50,516 nt of DNA from a virus. Numbering within the stretch: the first letter of the stretch is position 1; every line of letters begins with the position of its first letter. Under the pieces are notes generated by a model. It was not told where the DNA came from, searched no databases, and saw only the letters and a program-made list of their open reading frames with translations. Made by a program: the position numbers and the translations under genes. This document shows positions 1 through 8,201 of this stretch, in pieces. The DNA lies in IMG/VR virus record IMGVR_UViG_3300047409_000361, positions 1 to 50,516 of that record. One strand, 5' to 3'.

Positions 1-1259
1 CTCCGACCGAGGAGGTGCAGGTGGCCTTCGGGCTGCTTGAGTTCCCGCCCCTCGGTGCTCAGTTCTTCCTGCAGGAGCGTCCGGACGACGACTACGGAAT
101 GGCATTCCAGGTCTACGTGCTGGCGAAGAAGAAGTACGAGGTCGAGATCCGCGGCCTCTTGATGCTGGTCGAGGCCTACATCAAGGAGCACTCGATCTAC
201 CGCAACAAGGCCCTCATCGGGGTGGGTCGGATCGTGAACGGTCAGTACAAGGAGCCGGAGTTCTTCAACCCCTACACCGTCGACCGCAACAAGGTCGTGT
301 ACTCGACCGAGGTGCAGGAGGCGATGGAGGACGAGATCTGGGGTGTCATCGAGAACGCAGAGACCCTGCGTCAGCCCTGGACGGCTCATCACCATCTCGA
401 CATGGATGACCCCGACGACCTGGAGTTCCTGAACGGGCTCCGGGACGACGGGAAGGAGTACCTGGTCCAACACGACGAGGACGGGGCGTACGTCGAGATC
501 ACCTACCCGGGCGAGGACATCGGCAACAAGGTCCTCCTGCACGGCGAGAACGGCACCGGCAAGACGCTGGCTGCCGCTTGCACCGCGCAGATCTGCCTGG
601 AGCACGGCTGGTCGTTCATCCAGGCCAGGTGGGACGAGGACCTGAAGCACGTCATGCGCTTCGCTGAGCTCCTCGGCACTCCCACGGTCATCGTCATCGA
701 GGACATGGAGAAGCTCATCTCCACCAACCCGATGAAGATGGACCAGCTCCTCGAGCAGTTCGACGGCATGAGGACGAAGGGGCGCGAAGTGCTGCTCCTG
801 ATGACCTCGAACCACGTCGGCGAGCTGCCGAAGGCGATGACTCGTGCGGGTCGCATCAACCGCATGGTCTACGTCTCCGACCTGGACAGGGCCGGCGTGG
901 AGCGTCTGATCAACGTCCTGATCCCCTCGCACCAGCGTGAGGACCTGGACTACGAGGCCCTGCACGACGCCTACGAGGGGTTCGCTCCCTCCTGGATCGT
1001 GCAGGCTCTCAAGGGTGTCACCAAGCGTTCGGTGATCCGGACCGGGAAGCGCGGGGAGCCTCTGGCCACCCCGGACTTCGTGCGTTGCGCGAACGCGCTG
1101 CGCCCGGCTTGGAAGCTTCACACCGAGTCGGCTGACCGTCCGACCAAGCCGGAGCTGGAGAGCTCCATCCGGGCGATCATCCACGCCGAGGTGGACGAGG
1201 CACTGCAGCAGCACTTCGTCGACATCCACGACGATGGCCGCATCCTGGTCCGCGACTAG
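1..1259 (+). CDS. AAA+ ATPase (5'-truncated by the window edge)
   Basis: The frame is open to the window edge, so the true start probably lies upstream; a GTG at 15 is the first in-window start. Numbered from that codon, a Walker A loop GENGTGKT spans residues 177-184, a Walker B VIVIED spans 225-230, a sensor-1-like TSN lies near 264-266 and an RAGR segment near 277-280 fits an arginine-finger region. The order and spacing are those of a single AAA+ module. The roughly 170 residues before it match nothing I recognise. The protein should hydrolyse ATP to remodel a protein or nucleic-acid partner; the substrate is unknown. It heads a rightward block of small unknown genes, and its stop is followed seven bases later by a perfect 15-bp hairpin. 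Confidence 0.85.
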   Translation, partial: PTEEVQVAFGLLEFPPLGAQFFLQERPDDDYGMAFQVYVLAKKKYEVEIRGLLMLVEAYIKEHSIYRNKALIGVGRIVNGQYKEPEFFNPYTVDRNKVVYSTEVQEAMEDEIWGVIENAETLRQPWTAHHHLDMDDPDDLEFLNGLRDDGKEYLVQHDEDGAYVEITYPGEDIGNKVLLHGENGTGKTLAAACTAQICLEHGWSFIQARWDEDLKHVMRFAELLGTPTVIVIEDMEKLISTNPMKMDQLLEQFDGMRTKGREVLLLMTSNHVGELPKAMTRAGRINRMVYVSDLDRAGVERLINVLIPSHQREDLDYEALHDAYEGFAPSWIVQALKGVTKRSVIRTGKRGEPLATPDFVRCANALRPAWKLHTESADRPTKPELESSIRAIIHAEVDEALQQHFVDIHDDGRILVRD

Positions 1260-1268
1260 GTGAAGACT

Positions 1269-1311
1269 CCCCGGAGGGGAGGGGAAAGGGATATGACCCT
1301 CCCCTCCGGGG
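1269..1311 (+). terminator. Perfect 15-bp hairpin after the AAA+ gene
   Basis: The arm CCCCGGAGGGGAGGG (1269-1283) is exactly complementary to CCCTCCCCTCCGGGG (1297-1311), with a 13-base loop. No T-tract follows, so it is either a U-less terminator or attenuator of the kind proposed in actinobacteria, or an mRNA-stabilising 3' end. The next gene's Shine-Dalgarno (AAAGGA) starts only about ten bases downstream. Confidence 0.6.
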
Positions 1312-1332
1312 CCCACCGCGAAAGGACAGAGC

Positions 1333-1623
1333 ATGAAGATGGAAGACGCCTTCACGTCGGAGGCGATCGAACGGTACGACACCAACATCGACGACGAGGA
1401 CGAGCAGGGGCTACGGGATCTGATCACCACGATCTACAACTCCAACCAGCTCCCGCCGCCGAGCGACGACGACCTCAACGTCGCCGTGCTGTGCTTCATC
1501 GCCGGGCGGACCTACCAGTCCGACCTGGCTGCAGTGCTGACCGAACCGATCATCGAGATCCCGATGACGCCGGACGAGGTGCACGAGTACATCGCGTACC
1601 TGTCCAAGAAGGGAGCGTCATGA
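1333..1623 (+). CDS. Small acidic protein of unknown function
   Basis: This is a 96-aa protein with an AAAGGA Shine-Dalgarno six bases before its ATG. It has no recognised domain. The N-terminal half is very acidic (DDEDE), and the middle reads SNQLPPPSDDD followed by a hydrophobic stretch with FIAGRTY. The SNQL...FxxGxxY pattern recurs in the 89-aa protein at 3026-3295, suggesting the two are paralogues. Its stop overlaps the next ATG as ATGA, so translation is probably coupled. Function unknown. Confidence 0.75.
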   Translation: MKMEDAFTSEAIERYDTNIDDEDEQGLRDLITTIYNSNQLPPPSDDDLNVAVLCFIAGRTYQSDLAAVLTEPIIEIPMTPDEVHEYIAYLSKKGAS

Positions 1624-2333
1624 CCGATCTGGTCGACGAGATCAAGGCCTCGTTCGAGGGATCCAGGGACGAGGTGGTGGGAACGGATCACCCCGGGCCC
1701 ACCGTGCTCACCACCCAGGGCGACGAGCTCGCTCCTGGGTTCTCGGCGATGCGCGGCTACTACGAGGAGAAGCTGCTGCTGATCATGCGCCGTGCCTACC
1801 GGCACCACGCCGGCAGCAAGTTGCCCACCGATGGCGACGAGCTGATCAAGCTCACCGCCAAGTACCTGCAGCCACCGATGATCGCGGTGTCTCTGGGTGC
1901 GTTCGCGGACGGCGTGATGATCGGGCATCGCGACAACCACCTGGTCAAGATGATGTTCCACTTCGAGAACGTGGATCACCTCTTCCACGACGACGCCTTC
2001 CGAACGTCGTCTGTGCAGATGGCCAAGGGGTTCGCCGGCGACAAGGCGGTGTGCGACTACTTCAACGTCTACATCGACGGCGCGATGGTGCATATGGCAC
2101 ACACCACTGGCTTCGCCCACAGCGAGGTCAGGCCGCACAAGGTCTGGGATCTCTGGATCCTCGGCGGCACGGCGTGCGTCACCGCCAGCTTCCTGGCTGG
2201 CATCAAGTTGGGCACTTCCTGGCGGGAGCGCGACGTACTCGACGGAATCGAGATCGCAAGTGAGTCTGCAAGACAAGATGAACCGAACCAGCGAGCTGAT
2301 GATGGAGACCAAGGAGAGCTGGGTAGCCAGTGA
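1620..2333 (+). CDS. Hypothetical protein, 237 aa
   Basis: The ATG at 1620 lies in the ATGA overlap with the preceding gene, and I chose it for that coupling; the same frame runs open further upstream but crosses the preceding gene. I recognise no domain. The protein is mixed alpha-like with several His-rich patches (AYRHHAG, HFENVDHLFHDD) and a C-terminal hydrophobic stretch with FLAGIKLG, which resembles the Fh-GhxhG stretch of the small proteins on either side. The last 30 or so residues are polar and overlap the start of the next gene. Confidence 0.7.
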   Translation: MTDLVDEIKASFEGSRDEVVGTDHPGPTVLTTQGDELAPGFSAMRGYYEEKLLLIMRRAYRHHAGSKLPTDGDELIKLTAKYLQPPMIAVSLGAFADGVMIGHRDNHLVKMMFHFENVDHLFHDDAFRTSSVQMAKGFAGDKAVCDYFNVYIDGAMVHMAHTTGFAHSEVRPHKVWDLWILGGTACVTASFLAGIKLGTSWRERDVLDGIEIASESARQDEPNQRADDGDQGELGSQ

Positions 2334-3024
2334 GCCGGAGAACACCGACCTCGCGATCTACCTGCACTTCTGGCGTGGCGACGACATGATCGCCATGGTG
2401 CAGACCCCGCTGGACCGGGACACCGGTCTGGAGGTTGGCCTGATCGGAGCACAGGGGTTCGCAGCGACCACCATGGCGCTGACCTTCGAGTCCTACAACT
2501 CCACCCTCCCGGAGTCTCCCCTCACCGGGAAGCGCTGGGAACCGCACGAGATGCAGTACACCTTCGAGGCTGTTCCCGAGAACCGGGAGAAGCACTGGGT
2601 GACCGAGTGCCTCACCACCTCAGGGCACGAACGAGGTGGTGAGTTCGCTCTGATCTCGATGCCCTACCTCATCGAGGACGGGCTGGTCACCTGGCTGGAC
2701 GGGAAGATCACGCTCTCCAGCACGGTCGACGGCGAGGGCGGCGGTGGCGTGATGTTCGACTACCTGCAGAACGCCATGTCTCAGCCGACGATCGAGGAGA
2801 TCATGGCCGAGAAGGCCAAGGACAACAAGGTCGTGGCGATGATGGCCGGCCTGGTCACTGATCCGGAGACCAGGCTGTTCCACACCGACATGGCCACCTA
2901 CAAGGGCATGGAGGAGCGGAAGCTGATCAGCGCCGTCATGTTCACTGCCATGCCCGGGAGTCTCCGCGAGGAGCTGATCCGGGAGCGACTCGGCGACGAC
3001 GCCATGATCGTCGGGAAGGGCTGA
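2260..3024 (+). CDS. Hypothetical protein, up to 254 aa
   Basis: The frame opens with GTG at 2260, but ATGs at 2278 and 2299 are equally plausible; none has a strong Shine-Dalgarno, and all overlap the preceding gene by 35-74 bases. I recognise no domain. The N-terminal half is beta-like (LAIYLHFW, MALTFESYN) and the second half contains amphipathic helices around EEIMAEKAKDNK. The stop is one base from the next ATG. Function unknown; it belongs to the same small rightward operon. Confidence 0.65.
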   Translation: MSLQDKMNRTSELMMETKESWVASEPENTDLAIYLHFWRGDDMIAMVQTPLDRDTGLEVGLIGAQGFAATTMALTFESYNSTLPESPLTGKRWEPHEMQYTFEAVPENREKHWVTECLTTSGHERGGEFALISMPYLIEDGLVTWLDGKITLSSTVDGEGGGGVMFDYLQNAMSQPTIEEIMAEKAKDNKVVAMMAGLVTDPETRLFHTDMATYKGMEERKLISAVMFTAMPGSLREELIRERLGDDAMIVGKG

Positions 3025-3025
3025 C

Positions 3026-3295
3026 ATGCCGAACTGGCAGGCAACAACCCCGCAGGACGACCTCACCGAAGCCATCGGTAAGGCCTTGAAGGACCTGGAC
3101 CTGACCGGCGACCCGTCGTTCGATCAGGTCCTCGGGCTGTCCTTCGACCGCATCACCAAGCACGCGATGGAGGCCATCGCCGTGCTCGTCCAGAGCAACC
3201 AGCTGGACCTGAACGACCCCACCACGCTGATCCAGATCTACGTGTTGGGGTTCGTCGTCGGAACCAAGTACGGCGAGAAACGCGCACAACCATGA
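3026..3295 (+). CDS. Small protein, probable paralogue of the 1333-1623 product
   Basis: This 89-aa protein starts one base after the previous stop. It has an N-terminal polar half and a hydrophobic C-terminal half. The segment SNQLDLNDPTTL followed by FVVGTKYG aligns by eye with SNQLPPPSDDD...FIAGRTY in the 96-aa protein upstream. There is no catalytic motif and function is unknown. Confidence 0.75.
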   Translation: MPNWQATTPQDDLTEAIGKALKDLDLTGDPSFDQVLGLSFDRITKHAMEAIAVLVQSNQLDLNDPTTLIQIYVLGFVVGTKYGEKRAQP

Positions 3296-3304
3296 GGAGG
3301 AACA

Positions 3305-3394
3305 GTGGGACGGAAGAAGAAGCTCAAGAAGAAGGCCTGGAAGGTCTTCGACACGCTGCTCGATGAGTTCATCGACGGCATGCGCGGCAAGTAG
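3305..3394 (+). CDS. 29-aa lysine-rich mini-protein
   Basis: A strong Shine-Dalgarno (AGGAGG, beginning right after the previous stop) lies four bases before a GTG start. The product begins MGRKKKLKKKAW and ends in an amphipathic helix-like FDTLLDEFIDGMRGK. The Lys block could bind nucleic acid or an acidic partner. It is too short for domain assignment. The ribosome site and tight spacing to both neighbours support a real gene. Confidence 0.55.
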   Translation: MGRKKKLKKKAWKVFDTLLDEFIDGMRGK

Positions 3395-3408
3395 AAGGGA
3401 CTGCTGAG

Positions 3409-3579
3409 ATGGTTGTATTCATCGGCGCAGCAGGAGCGGCGGTCATCGCTGCTCTGCAGTGGGGCATCAGTGCCATGACCCTGGTGATCGAGCTACTGAC
3501 ACTGATCTCGGTCGGAGTCGGGCTCGTGATGATCATCAGGGACAAGAGTGGTGGCTACGGCATCACTGAGCTCAACTAG
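3409..3579 (+). CDS. 56-aa small membrane protein
   Basis: The ATG at 3409 opens a 56-residue frame with an N-terminal small-residue hydrophobic stretch (FIGAAGAAVIAALQW) and a second hydrophobic segment (LVIELLTLISVGVGLVMII) ending in the charged IRDK. Two transmembrane passes, or one long one, are likely. It is the last gene before the convergent terminator. It could be a small holin-like or superinfection-related membrane protein, but nothing in the sequence decides this. Confidence 0.55.
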   Translation: MVVFIGAAGAAVIAALQWGISAMTLVIELLTLISVGVGLVMIIRDKSGGYGITELN

Positions 3580-3591
3580 AAAGGACCCTCC

Positions 3592-3644
3592 GGGGCCCGT
3601 CTCTCCTTCGGGAGGGGCGGGCCCCGGGCCAAGGGCCCTTTTTT
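3592..3644 (+). terminator. Intrinsic terminator with a UUCG tetraloop
   Basis: A 15-bp stem (3592-3606 with 3611-3625, including two G-U pairs) is closed by the very stable loop cTTCGg. A second short GGGCC/GGCCC hairpin (3626-3638) runs into T6 at 3639-3644. It sits exactly between the rightward block (ending 3579) and the last leftward gene (ending 3655), so it terminates rightward transcription and the large stem could also act on leftward transcripts. Confidence 0.85.
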
Positions 3645-3654
3645 GTGCCCAAAA

Positions 3655-4020
3655 TCAGCCGAAGGAGATGACCAGCATCCGCTCGTGCAACGTGTAGCCC
3701 TTGCCGTTGAGCACCACCACCGGGTTCGGGAGCTCCCCGTACGCGCGCAGGATGCCCTTGTTCAGCGCGCTCCAGACGCCGAAGTAGGTCAGCTTGTTCT
3801 GCACCAGTCCCGTGAACCTGGCGTCGGTCATGGACCAGATCGCCCGGTTGGTGGGCTGGCTCCAGACCATCTTGTACCGCTGGTAGCCGCCCCCGGCGAT
3901 CTCCGCCCGGTCCGCTCCACCCAGCGCCGGGCTGTCGTAGTGCAGGCTGACCCAGCCCCCGTTCGCGATCTCCTGGAGCCAGAGGTGTACCTGCTCGTCG
4001 GTCAAGCTTCCATCGCTCAT
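3655..4020 (-). CDS. Distal minor tail protein, last leftward gene
   Basis: This 121-aa product is the final gene of the leftward structural run; its ATG overlaps the stop of the 755-aa tail protein by four bases. It has no Cys and is beta-rich by appearance (NGGWVSLHYDSP, YQRYKMVWSQ, VVVLNGKGY), consistent with a small tail-tip component. The pattern of alternating polar and hydrophobic residues with aliphatic turns resembles small tail-fibre domains of other actinophages, but I do not recognise the family. The role is inferred from position. Confidence 0.6.
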   Translation of the reverse strand: MSDGSLTDEQVHLWLQEIANGGWVSLHYDSPALGGADRAEIAGGGYQRYKMVWSQPTNRAIWSMTDARFTGLVQNKLTYFGVWSALNKGILRAYGELPNPVVVLNGKGYTLHERMLVISFG

Positions 4021-6284
4021 GTCTGTCCAGGCTCCTGCCTGATGAAGCGGCCCATGAAGTACACAGACTGATCATCCTGGTCGTCGCAGTAGATCATCAC
4101 GAAGAGCTGGCCGGCGTACTCATCGCGCAGGTTCAGCGCCTTGGAGTCGGTGCGGACGCTGATGTCGGTCAGGTCCCAGCCCCAGGTCGCGTCGTCGGAG
4201 AGCATCCCGGTCCGGGCTGCTCCCTTGGAGAACCTGCCCGGGCTGTACCCGGCAGGCTCGTAGAAGGTGCCCCAGCCCACCTTCGGGTCCACGTCCGGGA
4301 GCTGGGGCTCGCCGGTGGTGCCACCCCAGGGGAACTTCATCCCGTTCGGCTGCACTTTCTCCCAGCCGCCCTTGTAGAACGGGTGGGTCTGCAGCTTGGC
4401 CGGACCGTTGTTGCCCATGATCCCGGTCCCGTAGTGGGTGGTGATCACCGTGCCATCCACCCGGCGCGCGTGTAGGTACTCCGGGAAGTCGGTGTCGCCG
4501 GGCTTGCCCGGGAACTGCGGCATCCCGTCCACCGCGACCCCGTTGGTGTCGTAGACGCTCAGGTGGAACTTCACCGGCAGCACGTTGCCGTCCCGGTCGT
4601 AGGCAGCCAGCTGGCTCAGCCGGATGGTGCCGGCCTGGGACATCCGGATCGGGATCGCCATCAGCGGCTGTCCGTCCCTGCTCACACAGCTCCAGTTGGC
4701 GCTCGAGTTGTCCTGGTTCGTCTTCCCGATCTCGATGTAGTAGGGCCGGTACGCGGGGTTCTTCGGCGGGTACTTCCTGGTCCACGCCTCGAACGGGAAG
4801 GCCGCGTTGGGGTCGGTGATCTTCTCGTTGAAGAACTCCTTGGCCGGGGTCGGGATGATCCCGCTCCCCGCCTTGTAGGACCACGGCAGCACCAGGTCCT
4901 GGATGGTGTTGGAGAACTTCCCCACCTGCAGCGCGTGCACCGGGGTCAGCGCGTCCCGGGTCCGGGCCTGCACCTCGGAGACCGTGAGCTGGTCCCGGTA
5001 CTTGGTGTCGAAGGTCAGGGTGGAGGTGAGCGTGTCGAAGTCCGCGGAGACCTCGGTCAGGTGCGCCAGCACCCCCTCCTTGATCCCGAACAGCCCGTTG
5101 ATCCTGATCGTCTGCCCACCTCGGATCATCAGCCGCGGCACCAGCACGCCGGCGGAGGTGCGGGGGTCGGTGGTCAGGGTGATGGTGCCGGTGATCCCAG
5201 GCTCCGCGAACCGCTGGTACTGAGCCTGGGCGATCATCATCGCGCTCAGCTCGTCCACCCCGTCCACGAAGGTGAGCCGGCTCTCCTTGGGCTTCATGTC
5301 CCGGTCCAGGGACGGGTTGTGCTTCCTCGGGTACAGCCGTGGGTTGTAGGCGAAGGGCGCGAAGTGGGTGTCCCTGCCGTCCGGCGAGACCACGATGTTG
5401 GAGTAGGCGGTGCCCTCCTCGTCGACCCCGGACCCGTAGATCACCCCGGCCCGTTGGGTGAAGTCCCTCGAGCCGTCCATGTTGACCCCGGGAGCGCCCA
5501 GCTGGATCTCGATGATCCGGTCGTCGGTGGCCTCTGGGATCCTGCGCAGGAACAGCTCTGGCCGGCGGCGTCCCCGGTTCCTGATGCTCCACTGCCGTCC
5601 GCCCTCGTCGAACATCACCGCCAGCTTGGTCTGCACATGGCCGGTCAGCAGCGGCTCCCAGGACCCGCTGGACCTGGTGGTGATCCCGGTCCAGCGCTGT
5701 CCGGTCTTCACTCCCCACGGCTTCAGCGCGCTCAGGTAGTTGGGGTCTCCGAAGGGCGGCACCACCTTGGTCCAGTCGGAGGGGAACAGCACCCGGAACC
5801 TGCCCAGGTTCGCCGGGTGCTCGTCCTGGTCGAAGGCCTGGGCGATCAGGATCTCGTACGGGATCGGACGTTTCGGGAAGGAGGGGATCGCCAGGTAGTC
5901 GTCCAGGCCGTAGAAGGCCCCCTTCAGATCGGTGCTGAAGGAGGAGTCCTGACCGGACAGGCTGAAGGAGTAGGAGGCGATGTAGCCCTCCCAGCGCCAG
6001 TCGAAGTTGTAGCCACCCGCGTTCTGCCACACGATGTCGATGTTGCAGTCCGGCACCAGCCAGTCGCAGTCACCCGCGCCCGGGGTGTCGAAGACGGTGA
6101 TCTGCGGGAAGCTCAGGCTGGCGGTCCGCTCCCCGAACGGGTCCTGGGTGGAGACCGCTCCGATCTTCACCGGGGCTCCCCGGAACACCGTGATCTCCCG
6201 CTCCAGCCCACCGGGTGGGGTAGCGAAGATCCGGAAGTAGCCGAGCAGCTCCTGCTCGCTCGGGTAGGCGGTCAGGGTCTTCAT
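4017..6284 (-). CDS. Minor tail protein, probable tail-hub or baseplate component
   Basis: A 755-aa protein downstream of the tape measure. The N-terminal third (ITVFRGAPVKIG, ASLSFPQITVFD, WRWEGYIASYSFSLSG) has the beta-rich look of the domain that begins many siphovirus distal-tail and tail-hub proteins. The middle contains segments such as RAGVIYGSGVDEEG and a long beta region, and the C-terminus (FVMIYCDDQDDQSVYFMGR) looks like a carbohydrate-binding-type sandwich. No enzymatic motif is visible. It is coupled by ATGA overlaps on both sides. Its position as the largest protein after the tape measure supports a central tail-tip role. Confidence 0.65.
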   Translation of the reverse strand: MKTLTAYPSEQELLGYFRIFATPPGGLEREITVFRGAPVKIGAVSTQDPFGERTASLSFPQITVFDTPGAGDCDWLVPDCNIDIVWQNAGGYNFDWRWEGYIASYSFSLSGQDSSFSTDLKGAFYGLDDYLAIPSFPKRPIPYEILIAQAFDQDEHPANLGRFRVLFPSDWTKVVPPFGDPNYLSALKPWGVKTGQRWTGITTRSSGSWEPLLTGHVQTKLAVMFDEGGRQWSIRNRGRRRPELFLRRIPEATDDRIIEIQLGAPGVNMDGSRDFTQRAGVIYGSGVDEEGTAYSNIVVSPDGRDTHFAPFAYNPRLYPRKHNPSLDRDMKPKESRLTFVDGVDELSAMMIAQAQYQRFAEPGITGTITLTTDPRTSAGVLVPRLMIRGGQTIRINGLFGIKEGVLAHLTEVSADFDTLTSTLTFDTKYRDQLTVSEVQARTRDALTPVHALQVGKFSNTIQDLVLPWSYKAGSGIIPTPAKEFFNEKITDPNAAFPFEAWTRKYPPKNPAYRPYYIEIGKTNQDNSSANWSCVSRDGQPLMAIPIRMSQAGTIRLSQLAAYDRDGNVLPVKFHLSVYDTNGVAVDGMPQFPGKPGDTDFPEYLHARRVDGTVITTHYGTGIMGNNGPAKLQTHPFYKGGWEKVQPNGMKFPWGGTTGEPQLPDVDPKVGWGTFYEPAGYSPGRFSKGAARTGMLSDDATWGWDLTDISVRTDSKALNLRDEYAGQLFVMIYCDDQDDQSVYFMGRFIRQEPGQT

Positions 6285-7312
6285 CCGTCACCCCCGTAGA
6301 CGGTGCTCAGCTTGGTGATCTCTGCGACCACTTGAGCGGCACTCAGGGGGTTGGCGTAGATGCTCAGGTCGAACAACGCCATGTCCACGGTGCCCTGGTT
6401 GCTGAAGGCCCCCTTCCCGAGCCAGAAGTCGGTGCTCAGCGGCCCGGGAGCACCCTGGGCGACCAATGCCTTGGTGACCACGTTCGAGGCCCCTGAGCAG
6501 GCATATGTGGTCACCATCGGCCTGCCCGCTGGATCGGGTGGCCGGTTCACCACCAGCGCCAGGTAGGAGGGTGCGGTGCCGGCCAGCGCGTTCCCGAAGG
6601 CCACCCCCTTCTGCTGGTCGTGGGACTCGGTGGTCAGGTACACCGCCTTGTTCTCCAGCGTGAAGGCCACCCAGGCGGAGCCGGTGGGCTTGTGGGCCGG
6701 ATCCCACAGCGCGGCACCTGGGTCAGGCCCCCACAGGCCGTGCGAGAGGATCTGCGGGTCGTTGCCGTAGATCGAGTTCGGGCTCATCACCATGATCACC
6801 GTGTAGCCGCTGGTGCCACCCATGACCAGGCCCAGGTCGTTCCACATGTAGTCGGCGGTGTTGGAGTCGAAGTTGAGCGCGGTCATCTCCAGGAACCGCT
6901 CGTTGCCGTTGCGGTACTCGTAGTCGGTGACCAGGGTGGGCGCGTGGTCGGTGGAGGTCAGCCACGGGCTCACGTCTCCCTGCAGCGGGGTCCACTGGAA
7001 GCTGGTCTCGTCGTAGAAGTTCGAGTCCGCCACCCAGCGCCCGGTCGCGGCAGTGGTCAGTCCCAGCGGTGAGTCCCGGTTCCCCAGCAGGTTCCCCTCT
7101 GCGTTGACCAGGCACACGGCCCTGATGTCGCAGTCCGGGACCGGGACCGGCCAGCCCGCCATGATCCGGTACTCGTCGACCACGAAGGCCGCGCTCTTCA
7201 GCGGGAACAGCCCACCCGGCATCTCCGCCAGCAGCGGGGGCACCTTGTGACCTCGCCCGCTCGCCTTCAGCTGGACCTCGGTCCTCCCCGGAACGATCGG
7301 TACCGCGGCCAT
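6281..7312 (-). CDS. Minor tail protein with LamG/concanavalin-like fold
   Basis: In this 343-aa protein the C-terminal half reads like a LamG/concanavalin A-like jelly roll: YTVIMVMSPNS, WVAFTLENKAVYLTT, SYLALVVNRP, DFWLGKGAFSNQGTVDMAL and the final FDLSIYANPLSAAQVVAE, the usual ending of phage LamG domains. Such domains bind glycans, so a host-surface contact role is likely. The first 100 or so residues form a separate N-terminal domain that could attach to the tail. It overlaps its neighbours by 1 and 4 bases. Confidence 0.7.
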   Translation of the reverse strand: MAAVPIVPGRTEVQLKASGRGHKVPPLLAEMPGGLFPLKSAAFVVDEYRIMAGWPVPVPDCDIRAVCLVNAEGNLLGNRDSPLGLTTAATGRWVADSNFYDETSFQWTPLQGDVSPWLTSTDHAPTLVTDYEYRNGNERFLEMTALNFDSNTADYMWNDLGLVMGGTSGYTVIMVMSPNSIYGNDPQILSHGLWGPDPGAALWDPAHKPTGSAWVAFTLENKAVYLTTESHDQQKGVAFGNALAGTAPSYLALVVNRPPDPAGRPMVTTYACSGASNVVTKALVAQGAPGPLSTDFWLGKGAFSNQGTVDMALFDLSIYANPLSAAQVVAEITKLSTVYGGDG

Positions 7313-7755
7313 CAGCTGTCGTCATCCACCAGGTAGAACGGGCCCAGGACCATGCTCAGGTCACCCTCCTCGAGGGTCACCTGGTCCCCGGTCAGGATCA
7401 TCACCGGGTTCTCCAGGTCGCCGACGATGAAGTTGTTGCCGTCCACCAGGGCATCGGTCAGCGCCCAGTAGTTGATCCGGCCCCAGTCCGAGGTGGCGGT
7501 GATGAACTGGAAGGGCGCGATGTTGGAGATCTCCTGGGGCTGGGAGTCGTTGGACCAGTTCGCCAGGTCGTTAGGGATCGGGATCCGGGCGTAGTCGGGG
7601 GTGTCCGGCTCGTCCAGCTCGGTGCCGTCCATGTACGGGGTGGGCGGGATGGACCGGACCAGGGCCAGGTAGAAGTTCGCCGGCGGGGTGGTGCCCTGGG
7701 TGAAGTAGGTGGTGAGCAGCTGCTGGGCTCCCCACATCGTCAAGCGCCCGGCCAT
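7312..7755 (-). CDS. Minor tail protein, Gp80-like
   Basis: The start at 7755 is the ATG in a TGATG junction with the upstream gene and gives 147 aa. The pattern LALVRSIPPT, YARIPIP, FQFITATSDWGRINYWALTD, then GDLENPVMILTGDQVTLEEGD matches my memory of the small phage tail domain in which strands cover a sandwich and a conserved dWG.i..w.l motif precedes a final p..i..Gd strand. It probably adorns the tail tip or fibre. It lies between a 148-aa unknown and the LamG-like protein. Confidence 0.6.
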   Translation of the reverse strand: MAGRLTMWGAQQLLTTYFTQGTTPPANFYLALVRSIPPTPYMDGTELDEPDTPDYARIPIPNDLANWSNDSQPQEISNIAPFQFITATSDWGRINYWALTDALVDGNNFIVGDLENPVMILTGDQVTLEEGDLSMVLGPFYLVDDDS

Positions 7756-8201
7756 CAGATGTGCTCCGTTTCCACGTCCGGATAGCGCGGGATGTTGAAC
7801 TCGGCCCTGGCCATCAGGTTGTGGGTCCAGACCTGACCCCGGCTCATGGTCGAGTCGGCGAGCTGACAGCGCCAGTACTCCCGGTACTCGTCGAAGGTCC
7901 ACCGGAGCCGGTAGTCGTACTGCTCGAAGACCTCGACCAGCGTGAACAGGTTGTCGTTCACCTCGGTCTGGGTGGTCCCGTACACCCAGACCCCGAGCGT
8001 CTCCGCGACCATCTCCGGGACCGCGTGGATCAGGTAGTTCCCGCCCAGGATCGGGGACTCCGCGGTCACCTTCCGCCAGGTCTGCTGGGTGGAGTCCCGG
8101 GTCGCGTCACCGGCGATCTTGTAGACCTCGCCGTCGTTCAGGTTGATCCACCTGGAGCCCCAGGAGACCTCGACCGCCATGTAGTCCAGACCGGTCTTCA
8201 T
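7755..8201 (-). CDS. Tail protein of unknown family
   Basis: This 148-aa protein starts at an ATG in a four-base overlap with the upstream gene; an internal ATG at 8180 is an alternative. It is rich in Trp and Tyr (EYREYWRCQL, YDYRLRWTFDEY) and has an N-terminal VSWGSRWINLNDGEVYKI beta-hairpin-like segment. The layout of N-terminal hairpin, helix, then strands resembles a small tail-tube or tail-completion fold, but I cannot assign it. It sits between the tagged proteins that follow the tape measure and the minor tail proteins. Confidence 0.6.
   Translation of the reverse strand: MKTGLDYMAVEVSWGSRWINLNDGEVYKIAGDATRDSTQQTWRKVTAESPILGGNYLIHAVPEMVAETLGVWVYGTTQTEVNDNLFTLVEVFEQYDYRLRWTFDEYREYWRCQLADSTMSRGQVWTHNLMARAEFNIPRYPDVETEHI

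Noticed and set aside
1260-1619. An upstream extension of the 237-aa gene in the same frame.
   Set aside because: It crosses the hairpin and the 96-aa gene, is Arg/His-rich nonsense, and the ATGA overlap at 1620 gives a natural start.
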